From the NCBI RefSeq assembly GCF_003116015.1, contig NZ_LGQZ01000129.1:1-33034 (forward strand): a DNA stretch of 33,034 nt, in the 5' to 3' direction. The stretch comes from Azospirillum sp. TSO22-1 (GTDB lineage: Bacteria > Pseudomonadota > Alphaproteobacteria > Azospirillales > Azospirillaceae). Each line of letters opens with the position of its first letter. Position 1 is the stretch's first letter. Below, in pieces: positions 7,940-17,639 of this stretch. A program made the position numbers and the translations under genes. Under the pieces are notes generated by a model. The model was not told the origin of the DNA, did not search any database, and saw only the letters and a program-made list of their open reading frames with translations.

Positions 7940-9568
7940 TCAGCTCGCCTTCGACAGCCGCTGCTCCTCCATCTGGCGCAGCTTGAAGCGCTGCACCTTG
8001 CCGGTCTCGGTGCGCGGCAGGCTGTCGATGAATTCCACCGCGCGGGGGTATTTGTACGGCGCGATGGTCTGTTTGACGAAGTCCTGCAACGCCATCGCGT
8101 CGCGCGCCGCGCCGGGGCGCAGCACCACGAAGGCCTTGACGATGGCGCCGCGGTCCGGGTCTGGCGATCCCACCACCGCGCACTCCGCCACGTCGGGATG
8201 GGCCAGCAGCGCCTCCTCCACCTCCGGGCCGGCGATGTTGTAGCCCGACGAGATGATCATGTCGTCGTTGCGCGCCTGGAACCAGAAATAGCCGTCCTCG
8301 TCCATCACGTAGGCGTCGCCGGTGATGTTCCAGCCATTCTCCACGTACGCCGCCTGCCGCGGGTCGGCGAGGTAGCGGCACCCCGTCGGCCCGCGCACCG
8401 CCAGCCGGCCGGGCTCGCCGGGAGGCAGCGGCTTGCCCTCGGCATCGACGATGCGCGCCTCGTAGCCGGGGATCGGCTTGCCGGTGGCGCCGGGGCGGAT
8501 ATCGTCGCCGGCCGAGGCGATGAAGATGTGCAGCATCTCGGTGGAGCCGAGGCCGTCGATGATCTTGATCCCCGTGGCGTCGTGGAACGCCTGCCACGTC
8601 GGCAGCGGCAGCGTCTCCCCCGCCGACACGCATTTGCGCAGCGAGCCGATGTCGTGGCTTGGCAGCAGCGGCAGCATGGCGCGGTAGCCGGTGGGCGAGG
8701 TGAAGCAGACGCTGGCCCGGTGCCGCTCGATCGCCTCGGCCAGCAGCACCGGCGGCGAGGCGGCGGGCAGCAGCAGGGTCGAGGCGCCGAAGCGCATCGG
8801 GAAGATCACCAGCCCGCCCAGCCCGAAGGTGAAGGCCAGCGGCGGGCTGCCGCAGAACAGGTCGTCCGGCTCCGGCTTCAGGGTCGAGCGCGGGAAGGTG
8901 TCGGCGATCGCCATGACGTCGCGGTGGAAGTGCATGGTCCCCTTCGGCACGCCGGTGGTGCCCGAGGTGAAGGCGATCAGGCAGACGTCGTCGGCCGCGG
9001 TGCCGACGCCGGCGAAGTCGCCGCCCCTGGCGCGCATCCGCGCCTCCAGCCCGTAGGGCGCGTCGGTGCCGAAATAGGCGAGGTGGCGCAGCGTCGGGCA
9101 CTTCGGCCGGGCCAGTTCGATCTCGTCGGCGAGCGGAGCGGCGCACAGCGCGTGCGTCACCCGCGCCTTGTCGATGATGGCGCACAGTTCCTTCGCGCGC
9201 AGCAGCGGCATGGTGGACACCGCGATGCCGCCCGCCTTCATCACCGCGAACCAGCAGGCCACCATCATCGGGGCGTTGGCCGAGCGCAGCAGCACCCGGT
9301 TTCCGGGCAGCAGGCCCATGTCCTCGGTCAGCACGCGGGCGATGCGGTTGGCCTTGTCCAGCAGGTCGGCGTAGGTCCAGCGCTCGGTCGGGGAGAGCAC
9401 GCAGGGGCGGTCGGCGAAGCCGCCGGCCACCATGCGGTCCAGCAGTTCGACGCCGCAGTTCAGGCGCCCGGGGTACTGGAGTTCGGGAAGATCGAAGCGG
9501 ATGTCCGGCCACAGCTCGCGCGGCGGCAGGTTGTCGCGGGCGAAGGTATCCACATGCGCGGTGTCCAT
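7940..9568 (-). CDS. Aryl-CoA ligase (2-aminobenzoate/benzoate-CoA ligase type), 542 aa
   Basis: This acyl-adenylate-forming enzyme activates a carboxylic acid to its CoA thioester using ATP. The P-loop-like motif TSGTTGVPKGT is at 201-211, GSTE at 341-344, and the catalytic lysine is Lys524 in RTETGKVQRFKLR. The N-terminus (AHVDTFARDNLPP, then RLNCGVELLDR and WTYADLLDKANRIA) resembles 2-aminobenzoate-CoA ligases of the aerobic anthranilate pathway, a sister group of benzoate-CoA ligase. Which acid it prefers is inference. The ATG at 9568 has GGGGGAGG upstream on the minus strand. It heads a three-gene minus operon diverging from the flavoprotein/ABC operon, and boxC and boxB lie 8-10 kb away, so it probably feeds the box pathway. 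Confidence 0.85.
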   Translation of the reverse strand: MDTAHVDTFARDNLPPRELWPDIRFDLPELQYPGRLNCGVELLDRMVAGGFADRPCVLSPTERWTYADLLDKANRIARVLTEDMGLLPGNRVLLRSANAPMMVACWFAVMKAGGIAVSTMPLLRAKELCAIIDKARVTHALCAAPLADEIELARPKCPTLRHLAYFGTDAPYGLEARMRARGGDFAGVGTAADDVCLIAFTSGTTGVPKGTMHFHRDVMAIADTFPRSTLKPEPDDLFCGSPPLAFTFGLGGLVIFPMRFGASTLLLPAASPPVLLAEAIERHRASVCFTSPTGYRAMLPLLPSHDIGSLRKCVSAGETLPLPTWQAFHDATGIKIIDGLGSTEMLHIFIASAGDDIRPGATGKPIPGYEARIVDAEGKPLPPGEPGRLAVRGPTGCRYLADPRQAAYVENGWNITGDAYVMDEDGYFWFQARNDDMIISSGYNIAGPEVEEALLAHPDVAECAVVGSPDPDRGAIVKAFVVLRPGAARDAMALQDFVKQTIAPYKYPRAVEFIDSLPRTETGKVQRFKLRQMEEQRLSKAS

Positions 9569-9803
9569 CGTGCCTCCCCCTGGGTGCCGTGCCGGCACAC
9601 GCCGAGTCTCCGCCTTCTGCCGGGCGTTTTGCTTGAAGCTTAAAATTGGCCTGGACGATTGTCCATGTGGAATTCGGTCTATCCCGGCACGACTCTCGGA
9701 CGGGTGTTGTCGGCGTGGGCTGGACTTTGCGGCGGTTTGCGCGCACCATCCGGCACACGATGTGCTTTAAATATAAACGAATGCGTCGGGCAGGGAGGGA
9801 GCG
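9569..9803. promoter_or_regulatory. Divergent promoter region, ligase operon / flavoprotein-ABC operon
   Basis: This 235-bp gap holds no gene but several symmetric sites. TGGAC-GATT-GTCCA lies at 9652-9665. An imperfect 12-bp palindrome, TTGAAGCTTAAA, is at 9633-9644. GCACA-CGA-TGTGC lies at 9753-9765. Just after the last is TAAATATAAA (9768-9777), whose TATAAA (9772-9777) could be the -10 of the plus-strand operon. No good -35 precedes it, which suggests dependence on an activator. The same TAAATATA word occurs at the same distance from the boxC start. No regulator gene for it is in the window. Confidence 0.5.
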
Positions 9804-11240
<1,437 letters not shown>

Positions 11241-11309
11241 GCCGCCGTCCGCGTGGCTTATCCTGCCGGTGCGAAACGCCGGACACACGGCGCGGGGAGG
11301 TGGAGAGCG

Positions 11310-12017
11310 ATGGGAACGGCCGGGCCGATGCTGGAGGTGTCGGGCCTGCAGGCGTCATACGGCGCCGGGCAGGTGCTGTTCGGCGTCGACCTGCGCGTGG
11401 GCGAGGGGGAGGTCGTCACGCTGCTCGGCCGCAACGGCATGGGCAAGACCACCACCGTCAACGCCATCATGGGCCTGCTGGCGCCGAAGGCCGGGCGCGT
11501 CGCCTTCTGCGGGCGCGAGCTGACCGGCCGCCCGGCGCACGAGGCGGCCCGCGCCGGGCTGGGGCTGGTGCCGGAGGGGCGGCAGATCTTCCCGAATCTC
11601 ACCGTGCGCGAGAATCTGGTGGCGACCGCGGATGGACGGGGTGCCTGGACTCTTTCGCGCGTCTTCGACCTGTTCCCGCGCCTGCGCGAGCGGCAGGACC
11701 AGATGGGCGGCAGCCTGTCGGGCGGCGAACAGCAGATGCTCGCCATCGGCCGGGCGCTGATGACCAACCCGCGGCTCCTGCTGCTGGACGAGGCGACGGA
11801 GGGGCTGGCGCCGCTGATCCGCAAGGAGATCTGGCAGGTGCTGCTGAGCCTGAAGCGCGCCGGCCAGTCGATCCTGGTCATCGACAAGAATCTGAAGGCG
11901 CTGAAGCGAATCGCCGACCGCCACTACGTGCTGGAGAAGGGGCGCATCGTCTGGCAAGGCTCCGGCGCCGAGCTGGAGGCGGAGCGCGAGCGGCTGGAAC
12001 GGCATCTCGGCGTGTGA
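11310..12017 (+). CDS. HAAT-type ABC transporter ATP-binding protein, LivF family, 235 aa
   Basis: This is one of the two ATPases of a branched-chain-type importer. Walker A is GRNGMGKTT, the signature is LSGGEQQMLAIGRAL, and Walker B is LLLLDEATEGLAP, the last being typical of LivF proteins. I chose the ATG at 11310, after GGGGAGG (11294-11300). It is 70 bp after the flavoprotein gene and 24 bp before the binding protein. The context of aryl-CoA ligase and box genes points to uptake of benzoate, aminobenzoate or a similar acid rather than leucine. Confidence 0.9.
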   Translation: MGTAGPMLEVSGLQASYGAGQVLFGVDLRVGEGEVVTLLGRNGMGKTTTVNAIMGLLAPKAGRVAFCGRELTGRPAHEAARAGLGLVPEGRQIFPNLTVRENLVATADGRGAWTLSRVFDLFPRLRERQDQMGGSLSGGEQQMLAIGRALMTNPRLLLLDEATEGLAPLIRKEIWQVLLSLKRAGQSILVIDKNLKALKRIADRHYVLEKGRIVWQGSGAELEAERERLERHLGV

Positions 12018-12041
12018 GGACAACGGGGAAGAGGTATGACC

Positions 12042-13202
12042 ATGAAGAGGACGGTTCTGGCGGCGGCCCTGATGGCCGGACTGGCGCTGCCGGCGGGGGC
12101 GCAGGATCTGCGCATCGGCCTGATGTCGACGCTGACCGGGCCACAGGCGGTGACCGGGCAGCACCTGCGCGACGGCTTCATGCTGGGCGTCGAGCACGCC
12201 GGCGGCAAGCTGGGCGGGCTGGAGACCAAGGTCACCATCGTCGATGACCAGCTGAAGCCGGACGTCGCGGTGCAGGAGGTCGAGGGCCTGCTGAAGCGGG
12301 ACAACGTCAACATCGTCGCCGGCGTCGTCTACTCCAACATCCTGATGGCGGTGTACAAGCCGGTGGTGGAGTCCGACGCCTTCCTGATCTCGGCCAACGC
12401 CGGGCCGGCGCCGGTGGCGGGCAACCGCTGCTCGGAGAACTTCTTCAACACTTCCTGGCAGAACGACCAGACGCACGGCGCGGTCGGCAAGCACGTGTCC
12501 GACAGCGGCATCAAGAAGGTCTTCCTGCTGGCGCCGAACTACCAGGCCGGCAAGGACGGCCTGACCGGCTTCAAGCGCCACTTCAAGGGCGAGGTGGTGG
12601 ACGAGGTCTACACCAAGCTGGGCCAGCTCGACTTCTCCGCCGAGATCGCCAAGATCCAGTCGGCCAAGCCGGACGCGGTCTACACCTTCATGCCCGGCGG
12701 CATGGGCGTGAACCTGGTGAAGCAGTACGCGCAGGCCGGGTTGAAGGACAAGATCCCGCTGTTCTCCGCCTTCACGGTGGACGAGACGACGCTGCCCGCC
12801 ACCGAGGATGCGGGCCTCGGCCTGTTCAGCGCCTCGATCTGGACGCCGGACCTGGACAACGTGGCGAACAAGAGGTTCGTCGAGGATTTCCGCAAGAAGA
12901 ACGGCTATGTGCCGTCCTACTTCGCGGCCCAGGCGTACGACGCGGCGCGCCTGATCGACGCGGCGGTGAGGCAGGCCGGTGGGGTGAAGGACAAGGCGAA
13001 GCTGCGCGCGGCGCTGCGGCAGGCGAAGTTCGACAGCGTGCGCGGGGCGTTCGCGTTCAACAAGAACCACTTCCCGGTCAGCGACTTCTATCTCGTCGAG
13101 GCGGCCAAGCTGCCGGACGGCGCGCCGGCCATGCTGAAGCGCAAGCTGGTGTTCGAGAAGTACGCGGACGATTACGCCGGCGAGTGCCCGATGAAGTGGT
13201 GA
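12042..13202 (+). CDS. ABC transporter substrate-binding protein (aromatic-acid type), 386 aa
   Basis: This periplasmic binding protein belongs to the Leu/Ile/Val-type (type I fold) family. The signal peptide is MKRTVLAAALMAGLALPAGA with cleavage before QDLRIG. The mature part begins with the typical IGLMSTLTGP and has VYTFMPGGMGVN and SYFAAQAYDAARL stretches seen in binding proteins for benzoate-like acids. Two cysteines (in NRCSENFF and GECPMKW) could pair in the periplasm. ATG occurs at 12036 and 12042; the second has the better spacing from GGGGAAGAGG and gives the cleaner signal. It is followed by a large palindromic repeat before the permease gene. The ligand is inferred from the neighbourhood. 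Confidence 0.9.
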   Translation: MKRTVLAAALMAGLALPAGAQDLRIGLMSTLTGPQAVTGQHLRDGFMLGVEHAGGKLGGLETKVTIVDDQLKPDVAVQEVEGLLKRDNVNIVAGVVYSNILMAVYKPVVESDAFLISANAGPAPVAGNRCSENFFNTSWQNDQTHGAVGKHVSDSGIKKVFLLAPNYQAGKDGLTGFKRHFKGEVVDEVYTKLGQLDFSAEIAKIQSAKPDAVYTFMPGGMGVNLVKQYAQAGLKDKIPLFSAFTVDETTLPATEDAGLGLFSASIWTPDLDNVANKRFVEDFRKKNGYVPSYFAAQAYDAARLIDAAVRQAGGVKDKAKLRAALRQAKFDSVRGAFAFNKNHFPVSDFYLVEAAKLPDGAPAMLKRKLVFEKYADDYAGECPMKW

Positions 13203-13211
13203 TGGGGTTTA

Positions 13212-13345
13212 CCCCTCTCCCGTCCCGGGAGAGGGTGGCCGCCGCAGGCGGCCGGGTGAGGGGGCTGCCAAGGATCGTTGCAGGCACCCTCACCCTCCCG
13301 CCGCCTCCGCGGCGGGCCCCTCCCTCTCCCGGGACGGGAGAGGGG
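13212..13345. repeat. GC-rich palindromic intergenic repeat (copy B)
   Basis: This 134-bp element has perfect 15-bp terminal inverted repeats (13212-13226 and 13331-13345) and internal hairpins, including GGCCGCCGCAGGCGGCC. It lies between the binding-protein gene and the first permease gene of the aromatic importer. It is the same structural family as copies A, C and D. Confidence 0.85.
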
Positions 13346-13360
13346 ATTTCAGGAGACTCC

Positions 13361-14290
13361 ATGGACCCCATCCTGCTCGCCGTCCAGACGTTGAACGGGT
13401 TGCAGCTCGGCGTGCTGCTGTTCCTCGTGGCCGCCGGGCTGACGCTCGTGTTCGGCATCATGGACTTCATCAATCTGGCGCACGGCGTGCAGTACATGAT
13501 CGGCGCCTACTTCGCCGCCACCTTCACGGCGGTCACCGGCTCGTTCCTGCTCGGCGCCGCGCTGGCGCTGCCGGCCGCGGTGCTGGTCGGCGTGGCGCTG
13601 GAGCGCGTGGTGTTCCGTCACTTCTACGGCCGCGACCACCTCGACCAGGTGCTCGCCACCTTCGGCGTCATCTTCTTCCTGACCGAACTGGTGCGGGTGA
13701 TCTGGGGGCCGACGCCGCTGTCCTTCCCGGTACCGGCCTGGGCCAGCCACTCGGTGACGCTGTTCGGCGGCGCCACCTACCCGGCCTACCGGCTGTTCAT
13801 CATCGGCGGCGGGCTGGCGGTGGCGGCGGGGCTGTACGCGCTGGTGGCGCGCACGCGCTTCGGCATGCTGGTGCGCGCCGGGGCGAGCAACCCGCGCATG
13901 CTCCAGGCGCTGGGCACCGACATCAAGCGGCTGTTCCTGCTGGTCTTCGCGCTGGGCGCCATGCTCGCCGGCTTCGCCGGGCTGATGGCCGGGCCTATCC
14001 TGTCGGTGGAGCCGAGCATGGGCGACAACCTGCTGATCCTCGCCTTCGTCGTCATAGTCATCGGCGGCCTCGGCTCGATCCAGGGGGCGTTCCTGGGGGC
14101 GCTGCTGGTCGGGCTGGTCGACACGCTGGGGCGGTCGTTCCTGACCGACGCGGTGAAGCTGGTGCTGCCGGCCTCGGCGGCGGTGGACGTCGGGCCGGCG
14201 CTGTCCTCCATGCTGATCTACGTGCTGATGGCGGCGGTGCTGATCGTCTCGCCGACCGGGCTCCTGCCGGCGAAGGGAGCGACGCGGTGA
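13361..14290 (+). CDS. HAAT-type ABC transporter permease, LivH family, 309 aa
   Basis: This inner-membrane subunit has many hydrophobic segments. It opens with QTLNGLQLGVLLFLVAAGLTLVFGIMDFINLAHG, a hallmark of LivH-type permeases. The conserved loop around GVALERVVFRHFYGRDHLDQVLATFG and the later GGLGSIQGAFLGALLVGLVDTLGR also fit. AGGAG (13351-13355) precedes the ATG at 13361. Its stop codon overlaps the GTG start of the next permease (GTGA), which indicates translational coupling. It works with the LivM-like, LivG-like and LivF-like proteins. Confidence 0.92.
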   Translation: MDPILLAVQTLNGLQLGVLLFLVAAGLTLVFGIMDFINLAHGVQYMIGAYFAATFTAVTGSFLLGAALALPAAVLVGVALERVVFRHFYGRDHLDQVLATFGVIFFLTELVRVIWGPTPLSFPVPAWASHSVTLFGGATYPAYRLFIIGGGLAVAAGLYALVARTRFGMLVRAGASNPRMLQALGTDIKRLFLLVFALGAMLAGFAGLMAGPILSVEPSMGDNLLILAFVVIVIGGLGSIQGAFLGALLVGLVDTLGRSFLTDAVKLVLPASAAVDVGPALSSMLIYVLMAAVLIVSPTGLLPAKGATR

Positions 14291-15255
14291 GCGCCGACAC
14301 CCTCTCCGCCCCGCCGCGCGCGGTCCGGTTCCGCGGCGCGCTGCTGCCGCTGGCGCTGTTCGCGCTGCTGGCGGTGGTGCCGTTCGTCGCCGGAGCCCTC
14401 GGGCAGCCCTTCTACGTCAGCCTGTTCACCCGCATCATGATCTTCGCCGTCGCGGCGCTGGCGCTCGACCTCGTGCTGGGATACGGCGGCATGGTCAGCC
14501 TGGGGCACGCGGCGTACATGGGGGTGGGCGCCTACGCGATCGGCATCCTGTCGTTCCACGGGGTGGACAGCGGCTGGCTGCAGTGGCCGCTGGGCATCGG
14601 GGCCGCGGCGCTGGCGGCGCTGGTGATCGGCGCGCTGTCGCTGCGCACGCGCGGCGTCTACTTCATCATGATCACGCTGGCCTTCGCGCAGATGCTCTAC
14701 TACACGGCCAACGCGCTGAGCACCTACGGCGGCGACGACGGCATGACGCTGTGGGGGCGCAGCAGCTTCTCCGGCCTGGTCAAGCTGTCCGACGCGCGGA
14801 CCTTCTACTGGATCGTCTTCGCCGTGCTGGCGCTGAGCTACCTGGGCCTGCGGCGCGTGGTGGCGTCGAAGTTCGGGCGGGTGCTGCGCGGCTGCAAGGA
14901 GAACGAGCGGCGCATGGCCGCCATCGGCTACAACACCGCGCTCTACAAGCTGGCGGCCTTCGTGCTGTCCGGCGCGCTGGCCGGGTTGTCCGGCGTGCTG
15001 CTGGCCAACCACACGGAGTTCGTCTCGCCGGCCTACATGAGCTGGGTGCGCTCCGGCGACCTCATCGTCATGGTGGTGATCGGCGGCCTGGGGACGCTGC
15101 ACGGCCCCATCGCCGGCGCGGTGCTGGTGCTGGTGCTGGAGGAGGTGCTGTCCAAGCTGACGCAGCACTGGTGGCTGATCTTCGGTCCGCTGATCGTGCT
15201 GACGGTGTGGCGGGCCAAGGGCGGCGTGGTGCGCCTGTTCGGGGGGCGGGCATGA
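14287..15255 (+). CDS. HAAT-type ABC transporter permease, LivM family, 322 aa
   Basis: This second inner-membrane subunit has a cytoplasmic N-terminal tail of about 15 residues. Multiple membrane helices follow, with the LivM-type sequence LDLVLGYGGMVSLGHAAYMGVGAYA. The coupling region near SKFGRVLRGCKENERRMAAIGYN contacts the ATPases. It starts at a GTG that overlaps the previous stop. Its own stop overlaps the ATG of the next ATPase gene (ATGA at 15252-15255), so the three genes are translated together. Confidence 0.92.
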   Translation: MSADTLSAPPRAVRFRGALLPLALFALLAVVPFVAGALGQPFYVSLFTRIMIFAVAALALDLVLGYGGMVSLGHAAYMGVGAYAIGILSFHGVDSGWLQWPLGIGAAALAALVIGALSLRTRGVYFIMITLAFAQMLYYTANALSTYGGDDGMTLWGRSSFSGLVKLSDARTFYWIVFAVLALSYLGLRRVVASKFGRVLRGCKENERRMAAIGYNTALYKLAAFVLSGALAGLSGVLLANHTEFVSPAYMSWVRSGDLIVMVVIGGLGTLHGPIAGAVLVLVLEEVLSKLTQHWWLIFGPLIVLTVWRAKGGVVRLFGGRA

Positions 15256-16010
15256 CGCTGCTGTTGGTCGAGCGCCTCGCCAAGAGCTTCGGCGCCGTTG
15301 CCGCCACCCGCGACCTGTCGCTGGATGTGGCTGAGGGCTCCATCCACGCCGTCATCGGCCCGAACGGCGCCGGCAAGACGACGCTGGTGGCGCAGCTGGC
15401 CGGCGAGCTGCGCCCCGACGCCGGGCACGTCCTGTTCGACGGGCGGGACGTCACCCGGCTGCCGGTGCACCGGCGGGTGCGGCTGGGGTTGGCGCGCTCG
15501 TTCCAGATCTCCAACACGCTGCTGAGCTTCTCGCTGCTGGAGAACGTGGCGCTGGCGGTGCAGGCGCGGCATGGGCACAGCTTCCGCTTCTGGGCCGACG
15601 CGTCGCGCGACGGGCGCATCAACGCCGAGGCGCTGGCCGTGCTGCAGACGGTCGGTCTCGCCGACCGCCGCGACCGGCTGGCGTCGGAGGTCAGCCACGG
15701 CGAGCGGCGCCTGCTGGAGATCGCCATCGCGCTGGCGACCGGGCCGAAGATGCTGCTGCTCGACGAGCCGATGGCCGGCGTCGGCCCGGAGGAGGGGCAG
15801 CGCATGGTGGAGATGCTGCGCACGCTGCGCGGCCGCGTCACCATCCTGCTGATCGAGCACGACATGGACGCGGTGTTCCGCCTCGCCGACCGCATCACCG
15901 TGCTGGTCTACGGCCGCGCCATCGCCACCGGCACGCCGGACGAGATCCGCGCCGACGCCGCGGTGCGCGAGGCGTACCTGGGCGAGGAGGACGACGAGCT
16001 GGTGGCGTGA
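15252..16010 (+). CDS. HAAT-type ABC transporter ATP-binding protein, LivG family, 252 aa
   Basis: This is the second ATPase of the importer. Walker A is GPNGAGKTT (36-44), the signature region is VSHGERRLLEIAIALA, Walker B is MLLLDEPMAGVGPEE, and the switch histidine is in LIEHDMDAVF. LivG proteins have a longer insert after the first domain, seen here as ARSFQISNTLLSFSLLENVALAVQ. The signature begins VSHGE instead of LSxGQ, a known variation in this family. It is the last gene of the operon and converges with the minus-strand pair that ends at 16015. Confidence 0.92.
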   Translation: MTLLLVERLAKSFGAVAATRDLSLDVAEGSIHAVIGPNGAGKTTLVAQLAGELRPDAGHVLFDGRDVTRLPVHRRVRLGLARSFQISNTLLSFSLLENVALAVQARHGHSFRFWADASRDGRINAEALAVLQTVGLADRRDRLASEVSHGERRLLEIAIALATGPKMLLLDEPMAGVGPEEGQRMVEMLRTLRGRVTILLIEHDMDAVFRLADRITVLVYGRAIATGTPDEIRADAAVREAYLGEEDDELVA

Positions 16011-16014
16011 GCCT

Positions 16015-16374
16015 TTACTTCTTCACCGGCGGCCGCAGGTTCAGCCACACCTTCTCGATCCGCGGCAGCGATTCCGTGCGGCCCTTGAGGTCGGTCGACG
16101 ACACCGTGTCCACCCCGCACTGGAAGTCGTAGTAGACGAAGCGGTGCACCGCGCTGACGTAGAAGGCGCCCTCGAACAGGTCGCCGTGCCGTTCGATGTG
16201 TTCGCTCTCGATCTTCAGGCCGGCGATCTTCGGCACGCGCTCGGCCGCCTTCAGCAGGCATTCGAGGGCCAGACGCTGGCTTTCCGGATCGCCGGGGACG
16301 CCGCCGGCCGCCCAGGCGGTGGGCGAGGCGAGCAGGGCGGCGCCCAGCAGGGCGCAGGCGAGGGGGCGGCGCAT
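16015..16374 (-). CDS. Small exported protein, hypothetical, 119 aa
   Basis: The N-terminus is a signal peptide (MRRPLACALLGAALLASPTAWA), with cleavage near AWA-AG. The mature part of about 95 residues has two cysteines (in LECLLKAA and DFQCGVDT) and ends with a basic tail. I do not recognise the domain. The ATG at 16374 is only 2 bp after the stop codon of the upstream TPR gene, so the two are coupled. It probably works in the periplasm. Nothing ties it clearly to aromatic catabolism. Confidence 0.75.
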   Translation of the reverse strand: MRRPLACALLGAALLASPTAWAAGGVPGDPESQRLALECLLKAAERVPKIAGLKIESEHIERHGDLFEGAFYVSAVHRFVYYDFQCGVDTVSSTDLKGRTESLPRIEKVWLNLRPPVKK

Positions 16375-16376
16375 GG

Positions 16377-17441
16377 TCAGAAGCCCGTCGGCGCTTGCAG
16401 CGCCGCGCCGTACTCGTGGAAGTACTTGATCTCGGTGGTGGTGTGCGCGATGGCGTCGCGGAAGGCGACCACCGCCTCGTCCTTGCGGCCGAGCTTGCTC
16501 AGCAGCGTGCCCAGCATGTGGTAGTTGGCGGGGTCGTCCGGGCGCATCTCGATGCCGCGGCGCAGCCGGGCGACCGCCTCGTCGGTACGGCCCAGGCGGT
16601 CGTACGCCTTGCCGAGCGCCACGTACACGTCGCCCATCCGCGGATTCAGCTCCAGCCCGCGGTCGAAGGTGGCGATGGCCTCCTCCGTCTTGTCCTGCGC
16701 GGCGAGGATCAGGCCCTTGGTGACGTACAGGCTGCCGTGGTTGGGCTTGGCCGCGAGGCCCTGCTCGATGACGCGCATCGCCTGCTCGGGCTTGCCCTGC
16801 AGCAGCAGCGTGCGGGCCCACAGGTTGTGCAGCAGGTGAAGCTCGCCCGGCTCGATCGCCACGAAGGCCTTGCCGATGTACTCCATCGTGCGCGGGAAGT
16901 CCTTGCTGCCGGCGCGCTCCTCGGCGCGGCGGACGGACAGGGTGACCAGATAGGGGTCGATCACCATCATGGCGTCGTTGGCGACCGATTCGATGATGCG
17001 CGGCAACTCGTCGATCGGGCCGCGATGCTTGATGTCGCGGATCTGCCCCTCGCGCGGGTAGGCGCGCAGGCGGAACTCCACCTCGTTGCCCTGCAGCACC
17101 AGCTCGCCGGCGAAGTGGTAGGGGACGAGGCCGCCCATCTGGCGCACCGCGTCGATCACCGGCGTGATGTGCAGGTAGTCGGACACCGCGACCATCGAGC
17201 GGTCGGTCTGCCCGAAATCGACGTCCACCGAGCGCAGGCTCGATTTCGCCTGTTCGCCGATGCGCCGGACGGAGTCGGTCAGGTGGCGGGTGACGACCTC
17301 GGACGTGTAGCCCTGGTCCTCCAGCGCGTGCGGCACCGGCACCTTCTCGAACACGATCTCCGGGCCCGAGTAGATGCTGTACCCCAGCAGGCCGAGGGCG
17401 CCGACGATGGGGATGGTCAGAATTCCCAGATCGAAGAACAT
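16377..17441 (-). CDS. Membrane-anchored TPR repeat protein, 354 aa
   Basis: A hydrophobic segment at about residues 7-24 (ILTIPIVGALGLLGYSIY) should anchor the protein in the inner membrane with the rest outside the cytoplasm. Residues about 25-185 form an unrecognised domain. From about residue 190 onward there are repeated TPR-like pairs (for example LWARTLLLQGKPEQAMRVIE, LILAAQDKTEEAIATFDRGL and LGKAYDRLGRTDEAVARLRR). TPRs bind other proteins, so it probably serves as a scaffold. It starts at ATG 17441, with GGGGAT upstream. It shares a transcript with the exported protein at 16015-16374 and diverges from boxC. Confidence 0.8.
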   Translation of the reverse strand: MFFDLGILTIPIVGALGLLGYSIYSGPEIVFEKVPVPHALEDQGYTSEVVTRHLTDSVRRIGEQAKSSLRSVDVDFGQTDRSMVAVSDYLHITPVIDAVRQMGGLVPYHFAGELVLQGNEVEFRLRAYPREGQIRDIKHRGPIDELPRIIESVANDAMMVIDPYLVTLSVRRAEERAGSKDFPRTMEYIGKAFVAIEPGELHLLHNLWARTLLLQGKPEQAMRVIEQGLAAKPNHGSLYVTKGLILAAQDKTEEAIATFDRGLELNPRMGDVYVALGKAYDRLGRTDEAVARLRRGIEMRPDDPANYHMLGTLLSKLGRKDEAVVAFRDAIAHTTTEIKYFHEYGAALQAPTGF

Positions 17442-17639
17442 TCCGCATCCCCCCGCACGGCCGCTTTATGAGTACTACGATGGTATCACCGGCAACGTGC
17501 GCGGCGTCAAGACGCGGTGCGGCGCCGGCTGCACCGGCCTGCGTCCCCGCTTGACAACGAGAGCCGTTCGCAACACCATTGTAGCAATCCGGTACCGAAT
17601 TAATAAATATACCGGACCGCAGCCCTGGGGAGGGAGGCC
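17442..17639. promoter_or_regulatory. Promoter region of the boxCB operon
   Basis: A consensus -35 TTGACA lies at 17551-17556, though no strong -10 follows at the usual spacing. Downstream are ATTG-TAG-CAAT (17578-17588) and the inverted repeat CCGGTA (17589-17594) / TACCGG (17610-17615). The AT-rich centre of the latter contains TAAATATA (17604-17611). This word is 28 bp before the boxC ATG, exactly as far as the matching word at 9768-9775 is from the flavoprotein GTG. It is a candidate -10/operator for co-regulation. Confidence 0.5.

Noticed and set aside
6944..9643. An 899-codon plus-strand open frame over the hydrolase and ligase genes
   Set aside because: It crosses the palindromic repeat and two genes with clear catalytic motifs on the other strand; the translation is His/Arg/Gly-rich and unstructured.
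11310..16010. The importer as a true leucine/isoleucine/valine system
   Set aside because: The subunits are of the Liv family, but the operon starts with an OYE-like enzyme and lies between an aryl-CoA ligase and box genes, so aromatic acids are the better guess. The sequence alone cannot exclude amino acids.
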